DNA of 64,000 nucleotides, taken from Pseudoalteromonas xiamenensis (GTDB lineage Bacteria; Pseudomonadota; Gammaproteobacteria; Enterobacterales; Alteromonadaceae). A program made the position numbers and the translations under genes. Under the pieces are notes generated by a model. That model saw only the letters and a list, made by a program, of their open reading frames with translations, was not told the origin of the DNA and made no database searches. The DNA lies in assembly GCF_030994125.1 (NCBI RefSeq), contig NZ_CP099917.1, forward strand, positions 2,717,501 through 2,781,500, given 5' to 3'. This document shows positions 30,148-40,132 of this stretch, in pieces (position 1 is the stretch's first letter; each line of letters starts with the position of its first letter).

Positions 30148-31167
30148 ATGGCTATTCGAGTCGCAATTAACGGATTTGGGCGTATCGGGCGTAACATTTT
30201 GCGTTCGTTGTACGAGACAGGGCGACAGTCAGAAATCCACATCGTCGCAATTAACGAACTTGCTGACCCCCAAGGGATAGCTCACCTCCTCAAATATGAT
30301 ACCTCTCACGGTCGTTTTAAATTCCCAGTTCAATTAGAAGAAAATGCTATCCTGGTTGCAGGTGATAGTATAGCGTTGTTTGCTGAAGAACAGCCGGCTA
30401 ACTTGCCATGGAAAGAGTTGGAAATAGATGTGGTGCTTGAATGTACTGGCGTCTTTCATTCTCGCGCGCACGGTGAAGCGCATATCCAAGCCGGCGCCAA
30501 GAAAGTGCTGTATTCGCAACCAGCCGATAGTGATTTAGATGCCACGATCGTTTTTGGTATCAATGATGACGAACTAAAATCCAGCGATACGTTTGTGTCA
30601 AATGGCTCGTGTACGACCAATTGTATTGTCCCCGTGATTAAAGTATTGGACGATGCATTCGGTATTGAGTCGGGCGCAATCACCACAATTCATGCTTCGA
30701 TGCACGATCAACAAGTGATAGATGCCTATCATTCAGATTTACGTCGTACTCGAGCGGCCAGCCAGTCGATTATTCCTGTAGATACAAAGCTTGCACGTGG
30801 TATCGAGCGTATTTTACCTAAATTTGAAGGGCGCTTTGAGGCTATTGCCGTGCGTGTTCCTACAATTAATGTTACGGCGATGGATTTGAGTGTCACGCTT
30901 AATACGGATGTGACGATAGATCAGGTCAATAATGAACTGATGAAAGCGGCGACAGGCCGATTGATTGGGATCTTAAGTTATACTGAAGAGCCGCTGGTAT
31001 CCGTTGATTTTAATCATGATCCGCATTCTTGTATCATCGATGGTACACAGACACGTGTAAGTCATAAAAGATTAGTAAAATTATTAGTGTGGTGCGACAA
31101 CGAATGGGGATTTGCCAATCGTATGCTCGACACCTCCGTGGCTATAATGGCCAAAACACGTTATTGA
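30148..31167 (+). CDS. epd: erythrose-4-phosphate dehydrogenase
   Basis: 339-residue GAPDH-fold dehydrogenase. The NAD-binding motif is [13 protein letters not shown] (about 7-19), the catalytic Cys is in SNGSCTTNC (about 155), and the C-terminal [13 protein letters not shown] is conserved. Epd feeds 4-phosphoerythronate into pyridoxal-phosphate synthesis. The order epd-pgk-fba is the standard gamma operon, which favours epd over a glycolytic gap gene. Confidence 0.9.
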   Translation: MAIRVAINGFGRIGRNILRSLYETGRQSEIHIVAINELADPQGIAHLLKYDTSHGRFKFPVQLEENAILVAGDSIALFAEEQPANLPWKELEIDVVLECTGVFHSRAHGEAHIQAGAKKVLYSQPADSDLDATIVFGINDDELKSSDTFVSNGSCTTNCIVPVIKVLDDAFGIESGAITTIHASMHDQQVIDAYHSDLRRTRAASQSIIPVDTKLARGIERILPKFEGRFEAIAVRVPTINVTAMDLSVTLNTDVTIDQVNNELMKAATGRLIGILSYTEEPLVSVDFNHDPHSCIIDGTQTRVSHKRLVKLLVWCDNEWGFANRMLDTSVAIMAKTRY

Positions 31168-31200
31168 GTTAGTTACGTATCGTTCACTAAGGAGAAATCA

Positions 31201-32376
31201 ATGTCAGTCATTAAAATGGCAGATTTGGATTTAGCGGGAAAACGCGTTTTGATCCGACAGGATCTGAATGTGCCGGTTAAAGATGGCAAAGTCACTTCTG
31301 ATGCGCGCATTCGTGCATCGCTTCCAACTATTCAACTTGCACTTGAAAAAGGTGCAAAAGTAATGGTGATGTCGCATTTAGGTCGTCCAACAGAAGGCGA
31401 GTACAACCCGGAATTTTCAATGCAACCTGTGGTTGATTATTTAAACGGTGTGCTTTCACAAAGCGTTCGTTTGGAAAAAGATTATTTAGATGGCGTGGAA
31501 GTGGCTGACAATGAAGTGGTTGTCTTCGAAAACGTACGTTTCAACATCGGTGAAAAGAAAGACGATGAAGTCTTATCCAAGCGAATGGCGGCATTGTGTG
31601 ACGTATACGTAATGGACGCGTTTGGTACAGCTCACCGTGCGCAAGCATCAACTCATGGCGTTGGCTTGTATGCCGAAATCGCCTGCGCAGGCCCGTTGTT
31701 AGCGGCTGAACTTGATGCGCTTGGCAAGGCACTAGAAAACCCAGCCCGTCCGCTTGTGGCAATTGTTGGCGGTTCAAAAGTATCGACTAAACTTACGGTA
31801 TTAGAATCTCTGTCTTCAGTTGTTGATCAGTTGGTGACCGGCGGTGGTATTGCAAACACATTTATTGCTGCTGCGGGCCACCCGGTTGGCAAGTCTTTAT
31901 ATGAAGCTGATTTAATTGAAGAAGCAAATAAGTTAACCGCAGCTGCCCGTAACAATGGTGGTGATATTCCAGTGCCAACTGATGTCGTTGTCGGAAATGA
32001 ATTTTCTGAAAGTGCGGTCGCAACCATTAAAGACGTCAGTGAAGTAACCACAGATGACATGATCTTTGATATTGGCCCTGATTCTGCGAATACGCTTGCT
32101 AAGATCATCGCAAATGCAGGCACTATTGTATGGAATGGTCCTGTCGGCGTTTTTGAATTTGATCAGTTTGGTAACGGTACACAAGCGATTGCCAATGCTA
32201 TCGCAAATTCAAATGCGTTCAGTATTGCGGGTGGTGGTGACACATTGGCGGCTATTGACAAATATGGTGTTGCAGACAAAATTTCTTATATCTCGACGGG
32301 CGGTGGTGCCTTCCTTGAATTTTTAGAAGGAAAGCAATTACCTGCTGTAGCGATGTTAGAATCACGCGCAAAGTAA
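31201..32376 (+). CDS. pgk: phosphoglycerate kinase
   Basis: 391-residue glycolytic kinase (1,3-bisphosphoglycerate plus ADP to 3-phosphoglycerate plus ATP). [15 protein letters not shown] (N-terminal substrate site), [10 protein letters not shown], and the C-terminal nucleotide-site [12 protein letters not shown] and [14 protein letters not shown] are all present. It lies 33 bp after epd with GGAG before the ATG. Confidence 0.97.
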   Translation: MSVIKMADLDLAGKRVLIRQDLNVPVKDGKVTSDARIRASLPTIQLALEKGAKVMVMSHLGRPTEGEYNPEFSMQPVVDYLNGVLSQSVRLEKDYLDGVEVADNEVVVFENVRFNIGEKKDDEVLSKRMAALCDVYVMDAFGTAHRAQASTHGVGLYAEIACAGPLLAAELDALGKALENPARPLVAIVGGSKVSTKLTVLESLSSVVDQLVTGGGIANTFIAAAGHPVGKSLYEADLIEEANKLTAAARNNGGDIPVPTDVVVGNEFSESAVATIKDVSEVTTDDMIFDIGPDSANTLAKIIANAGTIVWNGPVGVFEFDQFGNGTQAIANAIANSNAFSIAGGGDTLAAIDKYGVADKISYISTGGGAFLEFLEGKQLPAVAMLESRAK

Positions 32377-32388
32377 ATCTATACTAAT

Positions 32389-32420
32389 AACAGGCAACTC
32401 TCTCACTTTTGCCTGTTTTA
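32389..32420 (+). terminator. weak hairpin between pgk and fba
   Basis: ACAGGCAA/TTGCCTGT stem with an 11-nt loop, then TTTAG. It is probably an attenuator, not a full stop. Confidence 0.45.
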
Positions 32421-32494
32421 GGGCTAATTGGCCAAAAAATTTAGTTATCCGTTCAAATCAGGTAACCCAGTTACCAAACTGTGGAGAAAAGCAA

Positions 32495-33559
32495 ATGGCT
32501 TTAATCAGTATGCGCCAACTACTCGACCATGCGGCTGAGTATGGTTATGGTGTTCCAGCGTTTAACGTGAACAACCAAGAGCAAATGCGTGCAATCATGG
32601 AAGCGGCAGACCGAACAAACAGCCCTGTTATTGTACAAGGCTCCGCGGGTGCAAGAAAATACGCAGGAGCTGCGTTCATTCGTCACATGATTTTGGCTGC
32701 AGTTGAAGAATGGCCTCATATTCCAGTTGTAATGCATCAAGATCACGGCACATCGCCTGCGGTATGCCAACGCTCAATTCAACTGGGTTTCTCATCAGTC
32801 ATGATGGATGGCTCTTTACTTTCTGATGGTAAAACGCCTTCAAGCTATGAATACAATGTTGATGTAACACGTCGTACGGTAGAAATGGCACACGCTTGTG
32901 GTGTTTCGGTTGAAGGAGAGCTTGGTGTGCTAGGCTCTCTAGAAACAGGTCAAGCAGGTGAAGAAGATGGCATTGGTGCTGAGGGTACGCTTAGCCATGA
33001 TCAGCTTCTCACTGATCCAGAAGAAGCTGCGGATTTCGTTCGTAAAACAGGCGTAGATGCGTTAGCCATCGCGTGTGGTACATCTCATGGTGCGTACAAG
33101 TTCACACGACCACCAACGGGTGACATTCTTGCGATTGACCGAATCAAAGAAATCCATGCGCGTATTCCTAATACCCACCTTGTAATGCATGGCTCTTCTT
33201 CAGTACCACAAGAGTGGTTGGCCGTTATCAATGAATTCGGTGGCGAAATTCCAGAAACATACGGTGTACCGGTTGAGCAAATCGTTGAAGGGATCAAGCA
33301 CGGTGTTCGCAAGGTAAACATTGATACCGATCTTCGTCTGGCATCTACAGGGGCTATTCGTCGTCACTTGGCAATGAATCCTTCTAATTTCGATCCACGC
33401 AAGTTTTTAGCTGAAGCAACAACAGCAATGACAGATATCTGTATTGCTCGTTACGAAGCATTTGGTACTGCAGGACAAGCTAGCAAGATCAAGCCATTAT
33501 CGCTTGAGCAAATGTTTGGATTGTATGAAGCAGGCAAACTTGATCCAAAGATCAAATAA
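32495..33559 (+). CDS. fba: class II fructose-bisphosphate aldolase, type B (CbbA-like)
   Basis: 354-residue zinc aldolase for fructose-1,6-bisphosphate. The zinc and substrate ligands are visible in [10 protein letters not shown] (His/Asp), [25 protein letters not shown] and [10 protein letters not shown], with the phosphate site in [11 protein letters not shown]. The sequence follows the type B subgroup (as in CbbA) and not E. coli FbaA. It is the third gene of the epd-pgk-fba group. Confidence 0.95.
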   Translation: MALISMRQLLDHAAEYGYGVPAFNVNNQEQMRAIMEAADRTNSPVIVQGSAGARKYAGAAFIRHMILAAVEEWPHIPVVMHQDHGTSPAVCQRSIQLGFSSVMMDGSLLSDGKTPSSYEYNVDVTRRTVEMAHACGVSVEGELGVLGSLETGQAGEEDGIGAEGTLSHDQLLTDPEEAADFVRKTGVDALAIACGTSHGAYKFTRPPTGDILAIDRIKEIHARIPNTHLVMHGSSSVPQEWLAVINEFGGEIPETYGVPVEQIVEGIKHGVRKVNIDTDLRLASTGAIRRHLAMNPSNFDPRKFLAEATTAMTDICIARYEAFGTAGQASKIKPLSLEQMFGLYEAGKLDPKIK

Positions 33560-33573
33560 ATACTAACTCAATT

Positions 33574-33600
33574 GAAAAGCCCCGATCAGGGGCTTTTTTT
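33574..33600 (+). terminator. fba terminator
   Basis: AAAAGCCCC/GGGGCTTTT stem with a GATCA loop and a seven-T run. Confidence 0.92.
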
Positions 33601-33601
33601 G

Positions 33602-33846
33602 GATCAAATTTATACTAACTATTCGTGTGTAGATCATTATTTTACTAAGAAAATGAACAAGCTGTTTATTTATTAGGCTCAAATAACAAAGACTTACGCT
33701 GAGTAGTAGCTAGAAGTTCAAAAGATCAATGAGTTAGGAAGAGTTGGTTGATAAAAAAGCGATCTTGCTTGGTAAAATAATGATCCAAAGTCGATCTGGT
33801 TAGTAGTATCGTGATCCTTCCTCATGTGGTTGGTAAAAAAATGATC
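33602..33846. repeat. six phased 17-bp boxes ending in GATC, upstream of a porin gene
   Basis: Reference box TTAGTAAAATAATGATC occurs as a perfect inverted copy at 33632-33648. Variants lie at 33602-33618 (inverted, 13/17), 33748-33764 (12/17), 33769-33785 (16/17), 33800-33816 (13/17) and 33830-33846 (15/17). Start-to-start distances within each group are 30, 21, 31 and 30 bp, close to whole helical turns. Nine GATC sites fall between 33600 and 33870. A weaker inverted copy lies at 33724. No gene is seen in this 380-bp interval. Confidence 0.7.
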
Positions 33847-33941
33847 TTTAGCTCAACTTGATCTTAATCCGCCAGCGTCTAAATTCAATGTAGGGATGCC
33901 GTTAGAAATATCCTCGTCATAATTGTAAAAGAGGCTGCGCC

Positions 33942-34892
33942 ATGAAAAACCATCTCATTTTCGTTGCTATATCAACTTTGCTTTGTTCCTCGTCAGCTTT
34001 GGCTGATGATCTAGTCAAATTGTATGGACGAGCTAACATCGGGATCCAGTCCAAAGATGATGGTACGTCTAGTGTCGTATCTGCAGAAAGTTATGCTTCT
34101 CGAATCGGCGTTAAAGGAAATACTAAAGTTTCGGATTCACTTGAAGCGTTTTATGTCTTTGAATTTGAGGTGAAGCCAACTGAAAATGAGAATGATGGGA
34201 AGACCGCTGATAATCTAAGTGCGCGGTCGGAATACATTGGTGTTAAAGGTGCGTTTGGTCAATTTATTGTTGGTCGAAATGATACGCCCATGAAACGTTC
34301 TCAAAATTCAGCGGATCTAATGAATGATTACACTGGGGATATCAGCAGTTTGATGGTCGGAGAAAATCGTTTAGGTGACACCATTCAATACACCACGCCG
34401 TCGTTAGCGCACTTACAATTTGAAGTAAGTTATATTGCTAAAGACAACAACAAGCAAAATGGAGACGCAGGTATGTCGCTTGCTGCTTCCTATGGTGATC
34501 GCAAGTTTAAGTCTATGCCGTTTTTTGTGAGTGTGGCTCGAGACAGTAAAGTTGCAGGACAAGATGTAAATCGAGTCACCGTACAGGGGAAAATGGGAGC
34601 GTTAACATTGAGCGGGATGTATCAACAAAGTGAAAAAGTTGATACCGATGATAAGAGAGATAGCTATGTTGTGAGCGCATCCTACAAGATTGACGATTAT
34701 AATCTACTTGCTCAGTACCAAGACAGTGAAAGTGAAGCTGGAAAAATGAAAGATTCAGGCACCGGTACTTCCATTGGGGTTGAACGAATGATGTCAAAAC
34801 AAGTACGTATGTTCCTTTGGTACTCTCAATTTGAGCTAGATAACAAGCCAGATCAAGACCATATAGCGGTAGGGTTGCGCTACGATTTCTAG
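33942..34892 (+). CDS. outer-membrane porin of the general Gram-negative type
   Basis: 316-residue porin. The signal peptide ends SSALADD (cleavage about residue 21). The mature protein begins VKLYGRANIGIQ, contains SRIGVKGNTKVSDSLEAFYVFEFEV and YIGVKGAFGQFIVGRND, and ends with beta-strands and terminal Phe (VGLRYDF). Its place next to phoBR and a Pho box suggests a phosphate-starvation or anion porin (inference). Upstream lies the GATC-box array. Confidence 0.9.
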   Translation: MKNHLIFVAISTLLCSSSALADDLVKLYGRANIGIQSKDDGTSSVVSAESYASRIGVKGNTKVSDSLEAFYVFEFEVKPTENENDGKTADNLSARSEYIGVKGAFGQFIVGRNDTPMKRSQNSADLMNDYTGDISSLMVGENRLGDTIQYTTPSLAHLQFEVSYIAKDNNKQNGDAGMSLAASYGDRKFKSMPFFVSVARDSKVAGQDVNRVTVQGKMGALTLSGMYQQSEKVDTDDKRDSYVVSASYKIDDYNLLAQYQDSESEAGKMKDSGTGTSIGVERMMSKQVRMFLWYSQFELDNKPDQDHIAVGLRYDF

Positions 34893-34896
34893 CTTA

Positions 34897-34922
34897 AATG
34901 GGCTATATGATAGCCCTTTTCT
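34897..34922 (+). terminator. porin gene terminator
   Basis: GGGCTAT/ATAGCCC stem followed by TTTTCT. Confidence 0.65.
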
Positions 34923-34978
34923 ATTCATGTTTGGCTAAATAGTGAACAATTTTGTTTCTTTTCAAGATACTCGCTAGA

Positions 34979-34996
34979 CTTTCATAAAAATGTCAT
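34979..34996 (+). promoter_or_regulatory. Pho box upstream of phoB
   Basis: CTTTCAT-AAAA-ATGTCAT: two 7-bp PhoB half-sites with the canonical 4-bp spacer. A third half-site-like AAGTCAT follows at 35000. It fits autoregulation of phoBR by PhoB. Confidence 0.85.
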
Positions 34997-35047
34997 AGTA
35001 AGTCATAATAATGACATCAAGTTCGGTAACGAAAGAGATTTGTCGTA

Positions 35048-35737
35048 ATGTCACGTAGAGTACTTGTGGTGGATGATGAAGCACCAATCAGAGAGATGTT
35101 GGTCTTCGTCTTAGAACAGAATGGATTTCAGGCCATCGAAGCAGAGGACTATGACTCTGCGGTAGCTGCGATGGTTGAGCCATACCCTGATATGGTTTTA
35201 TTAGATTGGATGTTGCCAGGTGGCAGCGGTATTCAACTTGCCAAGAAATTTAAGCAAAGCGAGTATACGCGACAAATTCCAATTATCATGCTGACTGCGC
35301 GTGGTGAAGAAGAAGACAAAGTGCGTGGACTTGAAGTTGGCGCAGATGACTATGTAACGAAGCCTTTTTCTCCAAAAGAGTTGATGGCACGTATTAAAGC
35401 CGTTATTCGCCGCGTATCACCAACGTCGCTTGAAGAGGCGATAGAAGTTCATGGTTTAAGATTAGATCCAGTTTCTCACCGAGTGACTTCTGCTGGAAAC
35501 GAATTAGACATGGGGCCAACGGAATTCCGTTTGTTGCACTTCTTCATGACACACCCTGAACGTGTGTACAGCCGTGAACAATTACTAGACCATGTATGGG
35601 GTACCAACGTTTATGTTGAAGACCGTACTGTTGATGTGCATATTCGTCGATTAAGAAAAGCGATTGCGCCGCTTGGACATGACCGTTTAGTACAAACGGT
35701 ACGTGGTGCGGGCTATCGTTTCTCAAGCAAACTTTAA
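35048..35737 (+). CDS. phoB: phosphate regulon response regulator PhoB
   Basis: 229-residue OmpR-family regulator. The receiver domain has DDE at 9-11, phosphoacceptor Asp53 (VLLDWMLPG) and TKPFSPKEL. The winged-helix domain (about 130-228) has the PhoB-type [26 protein letters not shown] and [13 protein letters not shown]. It is preceded by a Pho box and followed by phoR. Confidence 0.96.
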   Translation: MSRRVLVVDDEAPIREMLVFVLEQNGFQAIEAEDYDSAVAAMVEPYPDMVLLDWMLPGGSGIQLAKKFKQSEYTRQIPIIMLTARGEEEDKVRGLEVGADDYVTKPFSPKELMARIKAVIRRVSPTSLEEAIEVHGLRLDPVSHRVTSAGNELDMGPTEFRLLHFFMTHPERVYSREQLLDHVWGTNVYVEDRTVDVHIRRLRKAIAPLGHDRLVQTVRGAGYRFSSKL

Positions 35738-35840
35738 ACTGCTTTAGTGAAAGATTTTTAGGCTTTTTTCTTTTGAAAAGACGCACTAAGCATTAAGATT
35801 TGTGATAGACACTGCACTTGAGTGAAGGAACTCATCTTGT

Positions 35841-37157
35841 ATGTACAAAGTGGTGACCAAACAGGCGTTATATAAGCGCCTGTTTTTGTATTTCCTACCG
35901 TTAGTTTTAATCGGGCTTTTAATTGGCGCGCCATTCGTGTTGCTATTTATTGGTGCATTCTCTTTGCTTCTATGGCATTACCATCAGTTATATCGATTGA
36001 GCGATTGGCTTCTTAACCAACGCAGTTTTAATCCACCTGAAGGTGAAGGTGCTTGGGAACAAATCTTTGAAGGGATTTATCATCTTCAGCATCGTAATCG
36101 AAAAAAACGCAATGAGCTTGCAGATCTGATCCGCCGTTTTCGTGAAGGTGCAGAAGCCGTGCCTGATGCCGTGATTGTATTGCAATTCGATCTTAGTATC
36201 GTGTGGTGTAATCAGCTCGCATTAAAAGTGCTTGGACTGCAATGGCCAACCGATCATGGTCAACGACTAGATAACTTAGTACGTGATCCAAAATTTGTAC
36301 GCTATATGCAAACCAAACAGTTCGACGAGCCGCTTGAATTGGACATGGGACTCTCGGGTGAGCAGGTACTCGAATTCCGTGTAATGCCTTATGCCGAAAC
36401 ACAACTGATGGTCGTCGTTAGGGATATTACGCGTCTAAAACAGCTGGAACAGATGCGAAAAGACTTTGTGGCGAATGTATCTCACGAATTACGCACGCCA
36501 CTTACCGTTGTTACTGGTTATTTGGAAATGATGGATGCGGACAACATGCCTCCACCGGCAATGTGGGAGAAAGCGCACACCACAATGATTGAGCAGTGCA
36601 AACGCATGGATAGCTTGGTTAATCAGTTACTCTCGCTTTCGCGAATTGAAGGGGCGCGTAAGCAGGATAAGGATAAGCCAATAGATGTGCCCAACTTATT
36701 GAAGATCATCGAAACAGAAGCTAATTCACTCAATCAAGACAAGCATCATAAGATTGAATTTAATATTGATGCGAGTTTAGACGTACGAGGCGCGCCTGAT
36801 GAACTTCGTAGTGCGTTTTCTAATCTCGTATTCAACGCGATTCATTACACAAAACCAAATGGCCATATACAGGTAGAGTGGGCAGAAAAGAATGGATTGC
36901 CTTATTTTGCGGTGACAGATAATGGTGACGGAATCGCGCCTGAACACTTGCATCGGCTGACCGAACGTTTTTATCGTGTAGACAAAGCAAGGAGCAGAAA
37001 AACAGGAGGCTCCGGACTTGGTCTTGCTATTACGAAACATGTGCTGTCCCGTCACGATGCGTCGTTACAAATTAAAAGCGAAGTTGGGAAAGGCTCCTGT
37101 TTTTCCTTTTCTTTGCCACAAAGCAAGAAAGTAGCTATACCTAAAGAGCTGTCATAA
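35841..37157 (+). CDS. phoR: phosphate regulon sensor histidine kinase PhoR
   Basis: 438-residue inner-membrane kinase. Two close N-terminal membrane segments (about 13-30 and 30-45) precede a PAS domain (about 95-200). The H-box VANVSHELRTPLTVV carries His215; ATP-binding boxes are NLVFNAIHYTKPNGH, VTDNGDGIAPEHL and GGSGLGLAITKHV. There is no periplasmic sensor domain, as in classical PhoR. Its stop codon lies inside the Pho box of the next gene. Confidence 0.95.
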   Translation: MYKVVTKQALYKRLFLYFLPLVLIGLLIGAPFVLLFIGAFSLLLWHYHQLYRLSDWLLNQRSFNPPEGEGAWEQIFEGIYHLQHRNRKKRNELADLIRRFREGAEAVPDAVIVLQFDLSIVWCNQLALKVLGLQWPTDHGQRLDNLVRDPKFVRYMQTKQFDEPLELDMGLSGEQVLEFRVMPYAETQLMVVVRDITRLKQLEQMRKDFVANVSHELRTPLTVVTGYLEMMDADNMPPPAMWEKAHTTMIEQCKRMDSLVNQLLSLSRIEGARKQDKDKPIDVPNLLKIIETEANSLNQDKHHKIEFNIDASLDVRGAPDELRSAFSNLVFNAIHYTKPNGHIQVEWAEKNGLPYFAVTDNGDGIAPEHLHRLTERFYRVDKARSRKTGGSGLGLAITKHVLSRHDASLQIKSEVGKGSCFSFSLPQSKKVAIPKELS

Positions 37158-37166
37158 AAGTGTAAA
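37149..37166 (+). promoter_or_regulatory. Pho box of the PstS-like gene, overlapping the phoR stop
   Basis: CTGTCAT-AAAA-GTGTAAA. The first half-site contains the last phoR codons and the first base of the TAA stop. It stands 78 bp before the PstS-like ATG. Confidence 0.75.
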
Positions 37167-37243
37167 ACAAAAGACATGTAAATGTCATTTTATGGCCGCA
37201 CAATGGACTCGTTAAGTTAATGGGACACAATTGGAGTTACCCA

Positions 37244-38212
37244 ATGAAATTTAAAAACCTTGTTGCCGCGATGGGTGTGGCGGTTACTGCGCTAGTTTCA
37301 ACTCAAACGTTAGCTGTTGATCAAACTCTACCGGAATATCAAAAAACATCTGGTATTTCAGGTAACTTCTCGTCAGTTGGTTCTGACACTCTAGCAAACA
37401 TGATGACGTTCTGGGCAGAAGAATACAAACGTATCTATCCAAACGTAAACATTCAAATTCAGGCAGCAGGTTCTTCTACGGCTCCACCGGCGTTAACAGA
37501 AGCGACGGCAAACTTCGGCCCAATGAGCCGTAAAATGAAGTCAAAAGAAATCGAAGCATTCGAAAAGCGCTATGGCTACAAGCCAACCGAAATTCGTGTT
37601 GCGATCGATGCATTGGCTGTATTCGTTCATAAAGATAACCCAATTCAAGGTCTTCGTATTGACCAACTAGATGCTATTTTCTCGTCTACACGCAAGTGTG
37701 GTGCAGACAAAGAAATTACACGTTGGGGTGATGTTGGTCTAGAAGGTGAGTGGGCAACTAAAGATATCCAACTTTATGGTCGTAACTCTGTTTCTGGTAC
37801 ATATGGCTATTTTAAGTCTAAAGCCCTATGTAAAGGTGATTTCCGTAATAACGTGAACGAACAACCAGGTTCAGCGTCAGTAGTTCAATCGATTTCATCT
37901 TCAGTGAATGCGATTGGTTATTCAGGCATTGGTTATAAAACGTCAGGTGTACGTACAGTACCACTTGCTAAGCAAGGTGATAACTTTGTCGATGCAACTC
38001 TTGAAAATGTTGCTCAAGGTAAGTACCCAATGTCACGTTTCCTATATATCTACGTGAACAAGCACCCAAATAAACCTTTATCACCAATTGAAGCTGAGTT
38101 CTTGAAGATGGTTCTATCTCAAGAAGGTCAAAAGATTGTTGAAAAAGATGGCTATGTGCCTCTTTCTGGCAAATTGGCTGCGGCAGAACTACAAAAGTTA
38201 GGTCTGCTTTAA
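37244..38212 (+). CDS. PstS-like phosphate-binding protein
   Basis: 322-residue periplasmic substrate-binding protein of the PstS family. The signal peptide ends TQTLAVD (about residue 25). The phosphate-binding signature appears as [16 protein letters not shown] and [30 protein letters not shown] is the second-lobe ligand loop. The ATG at 37244 is preceded by TTGGAG; an upstream ATG at 37220 would break the signal peptide. No pstCAB genes follow, so the transporter is encoded elsewhere or this is an auxiliary binder. Confidence 0.9.
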   Translation: MKFKNLVAAMGVAVTALVSTQTLAVDQTLPEYQKTSGISGNFSSVGSDTLANMMTFWAEEYKRIYPNVNIQIQAAGSSTAPPALTEATANFGPMSRKMKSKEIEAFEKRYGYKPTEIRVAIDALAVFVHKDNPIQGLRIDQLDAIFSSTRKCGADKEITRWGDVGLEGEWATKDIQLYGRNSVSGTYGYFKSKALCKGDFRNNVNEQPGSASVVQSISSSVNAIGYSGIGYKTSGVRTVPLAKQGDNFVDATLENVAQGKYPMSRFLYIYVNKHPNKPLSPIEAEFLKMVLSQEGQKIVEKDGYVPLSGKLAAAELQKLGLL

Positions 38213-38228
38213 GTACCAATCATGCTCA

Positions 38229-38262
38229 ATAAAAAAGCCGCTTGTTTAAGCGGCTTTTTTAT
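38229..38262 (+). terminator. terminator after the PstS-like gene
   Basis: AAAAAAGCCGCTT/AAGCGGCTTTTTT stem with a GTTT loop. Confidence 0.9.
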
Positions 38263-38779
38263 TTCAGTTTTTTGAGTAGCGAGGCCATATTTGTATAAAT
38301 GGTGTGATACTTTAACTGTGGCAGTTCAATGATAATCAGGTTAGTTGGTCTTTAATGGAAGTTTTCGATATGAATAGACGTTCTGATTGTTAATTAGAAA
38401 AAGAGAAAAAGAATGTCGTGGGTACGTAAAATTTGCAGCACAATAATTGGTGCTGCACCACTCGAAATCAGTTGGGTATTGTCACTGTTAGCTAGATAAA
38501 AAAGTCTCTCGTTTCGACCCTAGCACGCAGCTTAAGATGTTAACCGCACAAGAACTTTATGGAAGAAACGCGTTTTCATGAAGACGCCAGAAATGGCGAG
38601 TGTAGCGTATTGGGTGGGGGATTTGTTTGGGCGTGATGGCCTTTTGTAGCTAAATAAAAAGTAGGCAATTCGCTTATGAATTTCGCCAAAAACAACTAAC
38701 GAAATTACCATGTCTAAAACAATGATTACAGGGGAACACAGATCTAAGTTACAAGCTATACATGGATATTTGACCCAGA
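38263..38779. other. gene-free region of about 500 bp
   Basis: No open frame with coding character. A perfect 8-bp inverted repeat TGCAGCAC/GTGCTGCA with an 8-bp loop is at 38434-38457. Two short coding-like runs separated by a stop (about 38501-38570 and 38580-38650, ending VGDLFGRDGLL) might be a gene relic. I cannot name a family. Confidence 0.45.
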
Positions 38780-38804
38780 AAAAAAGGAAGCAGACGCTTC
38801 CTTG
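38780..38804 (-). terminator. purD terminator
   Basis: On the minus strand AAGGAAGC/GCTTCCTT is followed by a T-run, 26 bp after the purD stop. Confidence 0.8.
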
Positions 38805-38829
38805 TTTAATTTAGGCATGAGCCAATAAA

Positions 38830-40116
38830 TTACGTGTTTTCTCGTGCAATCGCGCGATATGCGATGTCAGTGCGAAATTCCACACCATCCCAGTGAATGT
38901 CTTTTACCAGGCTGTATGCGCGTTTTTGAGCCTCCGTTACTGTGTGCCCAAGTGCGGTTGCACAAAGCACACGTCCACCGGCTGTCACAACATGCTCACC
39001 ATCTTGTTTTGTGCCCGCATGGAACACTTTTTCACCTTCCGCATAGTTAACTTGCAGACCCGAAATTGCATCGCCTTTAGGATAGTCACCTGGATAGCCT
39101 TTTGCAGCTAACACGACGCCTACTGCAGCACGAGGGTCGAATTTGATTTCGGTTTTATCCAGTTCTTCACGATTTGCAGCTTCAATCAATTCGACTAAGT
39201 CTGACTGCAAACGTAGCATAATTGGTTGAGTTTCAGGGTCACCAAAGCGGCAATTGTATTCAATAACCTTAGGTGTGCCGTCAGCGGTGATCATTAGACC
39301 GGCGTATAGGAAACCGGTGTAAGGATTACCTTCTGATGCCATACCTTCAACCGTTGGATAAATGACTTCGTTCATGATGCGGTCGTGAATATCGGCAGTG
39401 ACTACAGGAGCTGGAGAATAAGCGCCCATGCCACCAGTATTTGGACCTTGATCATTATCATAAGCGCGCTTATGGTCTTGGCTCGTAGCAAAAGGCAATA
39501 CATTTTTACCGTCAACCATGACGATAAAAGACGCTTCTTCGCCTTCTAAGAATTCCTCTACTACAACACGGCTACCCGCATCGCCAAACGCATTGCCTGC
39601 TAACATGTCGCGGATAGCATCTTGTGCTTCTTCCAATGTCATAGCTACAATCACACCTTTACCTGCGGCAAGACCATCCGCCTTGATAACGATTGGTGCA
39701 CCTTTATCTTCAACGTAAGCAAGAGCAGGTTCAATCTCGGTAAACGTTTGATATTCAGCTGTTGGAATAGCGTGGCGAGCTAAGAAGTCTTTAGTGAAAG
39801 ATTTAGAACCTTCGAGCTGAGCTGCCGCTGCGGTTGGACCAAAAATCGCTAAACCTGCTTCGCGGAACTTATCCACGACACCAATGACTAGTGGTGCTTC
39901 AGGACCAACGATGGTCAAACCTACATTATTTTGCTGAGCAAATGACAGCAAGCCGTCTAAGTCATCAACAGCAATTGAAACGTTTTGCAGTTTTGATTCA
40001 AGTGCAGTGCCCGCGTTGCCAGGTGCAACAAACACGTTTTTTACGGTTGGGTTTTGAGCGGCTTTGAACGCTAGGGCGTGTTCGCGGCCACCATTGCCAA
40101 TGACGAGTACATTCAT
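38830..40116 (-). CDS. purD: phosphoribosylamine-glycine ligase
   Basis: 428-residue GAR synthetase of purine synthesis, ATP-grasp fold. The N-terminal motif is VLVIGNGGREHALA. The ATP-grasp segments are PIVIKADGLAAGKGVIVA, VVEEFLEGEEASFIVMVDG and YNCRFGDPETQPIM. It lies downstream of purH on the same strand but is separated from it by the exported methyltransferase-like gene. Confidence 0.96.
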   Translation of the reverse strand: MNVLVIGNGGREHALAFKAAQNPTVKNVFVAPGNAGTALESKLQNVSIAVDDLDGLLSFAQQNNVGLTIVGPEAPLVIGVVDKFREAGLAIFGPTAAAAQLEGSKSFTKDFLARHAIPTAEYQTFTEIEPALAYVEDKGAPIVIKADGLAAGKGVIVAMTLEEAQDAIRDMLAGNAFGDAGSRVVVEEFLEGEEASFIVMVDGKNVLPFATSQDHKRAYDNDQGPNTGGMGAYSPAPVVTADIHDRIMNEVIYPTVEGMASEGNPYTGFLYAGLMITADGTPKVIEYNCRFGDPETQPIMLRLQSDLVELIEAANREELDKTEIKFDPRAAVGVVLAAKGYPGDYPKGDAISGLQVNYAEGEKVFHAGTKQDGEHVVTAGGRVLCATALGHTVTEAQKRAYSLVKDIHWDGVEFRTDIAYRAIARENT

Positions 40117-40132
40117 GGCGAAATTTTCCTAT

